Assembly (NCBI GenBank): GCA_963822095.1
Contig: CAWGGS010000048.1
Location: 1 to 64,000, forward strand
DNA length: 64,000 bases
Reading direction: 5' to 3'
Source: CAWGGS01 sp963822095
GTDB lineage: Bacteria; Desulfobacterota; Desulfobulbia; Desulfobulbales; Desulfocapsaceae
Below the pieces are notes generated by a model. The model was not told where the DNA came from. It made no database searches and saw only the letters and a program-made list of their open reading frames with translations. A program made the position numbers and the translations under genes. Below, piece by piece: positions 63,244 through 64,000 of the stretch (its first letter is position 1; every line of letters starts with the position of its first letter).

Positions 63244-64000
63244 ATGTTGACCATCGAATCTTTTTTTTCTCTTGCAGACTTTGACCACCAGGTTTTGTTT
63301 CCTCGAAATGACTATGTGTGGACTCCTCTTAACCTGTTGAAAGAATACATGGATTCATTTTCCTATCCATCTACATACCCCGAATTGCCAACCGAGGGAA
63401 ATCCTGTTGAAAAAACCACAATCCTCTATGAGAATACTATAGTGGATTCCTCCGATGTCAAGATTGCCTACGGCGATACAACCAAAGGAAAGCTTGTGGT
63501 GACCCAACACGGAGAACAACTCCTCGGCGCATCGGTGATCATGGCCGGCGCAATCCTGATGGGCGACCGAATCGTGCTCGGTCGTGGGGTCCTGGTGGAA
63601 AGCGGCGCAATGATTAAATCTCCGACCATCATCGGTGATCGGACAGAGGTTCGCCAGGGCGCCTACCTGCGTGGATACTGTCTGAGTGGCAAAAGCTGTG
63701 TCCTTGGCCATACTACCGAAGTTAAACATTCCATTCTTCTTGACAATGCCAAGGCCGGACATTTCGCCTATCTTGGCGATTCGATCCTTGGAGAAAACGT
63801 CAATCTCGGCGCCGGGACTAAATTCGCAAATCTCAGATTTTTCGGTGGGAATATCCATATCAAAACCCAGGAAGGTCTGATTGACACAGGAAGAAGAAAA
63901 TTAGGAGCAATCCTTGGTGATGAGACCCAGACCGGATGCAATTCCGTAACCAGTCCCGGAACGATGATAGGCAAGAATTCCTTTATTCTTCCCAATACAA
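63244..64000 (+). CDS. Left-handed beta-helix (GlmU C-domain-like) acyltransferase, cut by the window end
   Basis: The ORF starts MLTIESFFSLADFDHQVLF behind GGAGAA and is still open at 64000 (252 residues). Hexapeptide-type repeats are clear in LLGASVIMAGAILMGDRIV and TEVKHSILLDNAKAGHFAYLGDS, with ENVNLGAGTKFANLRF like the GlmU acetyltransferase domain. No N-terminal nucleotidyltransferase domain is present; the first 90 residues are unassigned. Likely a sugar-nucleotide acetyltransferase-like protein of unknown substrate. The C-terminus is outside the window. Confidence 0.8.
   Translation, partial: MLTIESFFSLADFDHQVLFPRNDYVWTPLNLLKEYMDSFSYPSTYPELPTEGNPVEKTTILYENTIVDSSDVKIAYGDTTKGKLVVTQHGEQLLGASVIMAGAILMGDRIVLGRGVLVESGAMIKSPTIIGDRTEVRQGAYLRGYCLSGKSCVLGHTTEVKHSILLDNAKAGHFAYLGDSILGENVNLGAGTKFANLRFFGGNIHIKTQEGLIDTGRRKLGAILGDETQTGCNSVTSPGTMIGKNSFILPNT

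Overview
The window looks like chromosomal DNA of a Gram-negative, probably anaerobic deltaproteobacterium (Desulfobacterota; Desulfobulbales-like is my best guess, from gene content only). Reasons: lipid A genes including the LpxI type of UDP-diacylglucosamine hydrolase, class III plus class II fructose bisphosphatases, a cytosolic [NiFe] hydrogenase beside a kinase, many two-component and PilZ/FIST-type signalling proteins, multihaem cytochrome c, and many small hairpin-like mobile repeats. No rRNA, tRNA or CRISPR array was recognised.

Layout. 0.3-1.7 kb: a DUF4143 ATPase behind a perfect 13-bp inverted repeat. 1.9-5.7 kb (minus): pstS-pstC-pstA-pstB phosphate uptake, without phoU. 5.7-10.4 kb: a repeat-rich stretch with four MITE-like elements that have clear target duplications (plus a fifth truncated one), and genes for a zinc-ribbon serine protease, UspA and an alpha/beta hydrolase. 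10.4-13.3 kb: two unrelated FBPases side by side. 13.5-17.3 kb: hydrogenase small and large subunits translationally coupled to a soluble hybrid histidine kinase, a likely H2-sensing module. 17.3-25.7 kb: DacF-like carboxypeptidase, TIM-barrel isomerase, a motB-motA pair in reversed order, lytic transglycosylase, lipoprotein, a wHTH-ATPase-DUF4325 regulator and a hydrolase. 26.0-30.8 kb (minus): DUF1343/NamZ-like, lpxD-fabZ-lpxA-lpxI. 31.6-32.6 kb: CNMP-PilZ protein.

33.1-51.5 kb is the most unusual part. A sigma-54 promoter precedes a six-gene operon encoding a PepSY-like protein, a membrane-anchored CuA protein, a pentahaem cytochrome c, a cupredoxin, a TlpA-type thioredoxin and a CuA domain fused to a NapH/NosR-like polyferredoxin membrane protein. 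Three more sigma-54 promoters of the same form precede two Met/Gly-rich ZraP-like proteins and a rusticyanin-like cupredoxin. A ZraS-like kinase with a Met-rich periplasmic domain, a SHOCT protein, a MerR regulator and a FIST/GAF hybrid-kinase pair lie among them. I read this as a copper-linked periplasmic electron-transfer and sensing island controlled by sigma-54; its substrate is unknown. Remnants of an integrase and an IS4-type transposase are also present.

52.2-64 kb is housekeeping: glmS (minus), pyrE and a 58-residue zinc-ribbon protein (plus), a PilZ protein, then mltG, a small coupled ORF, nadE and hflX on the minus strand, lon, and a left-handed beta-helix transferase cut off by the window end.
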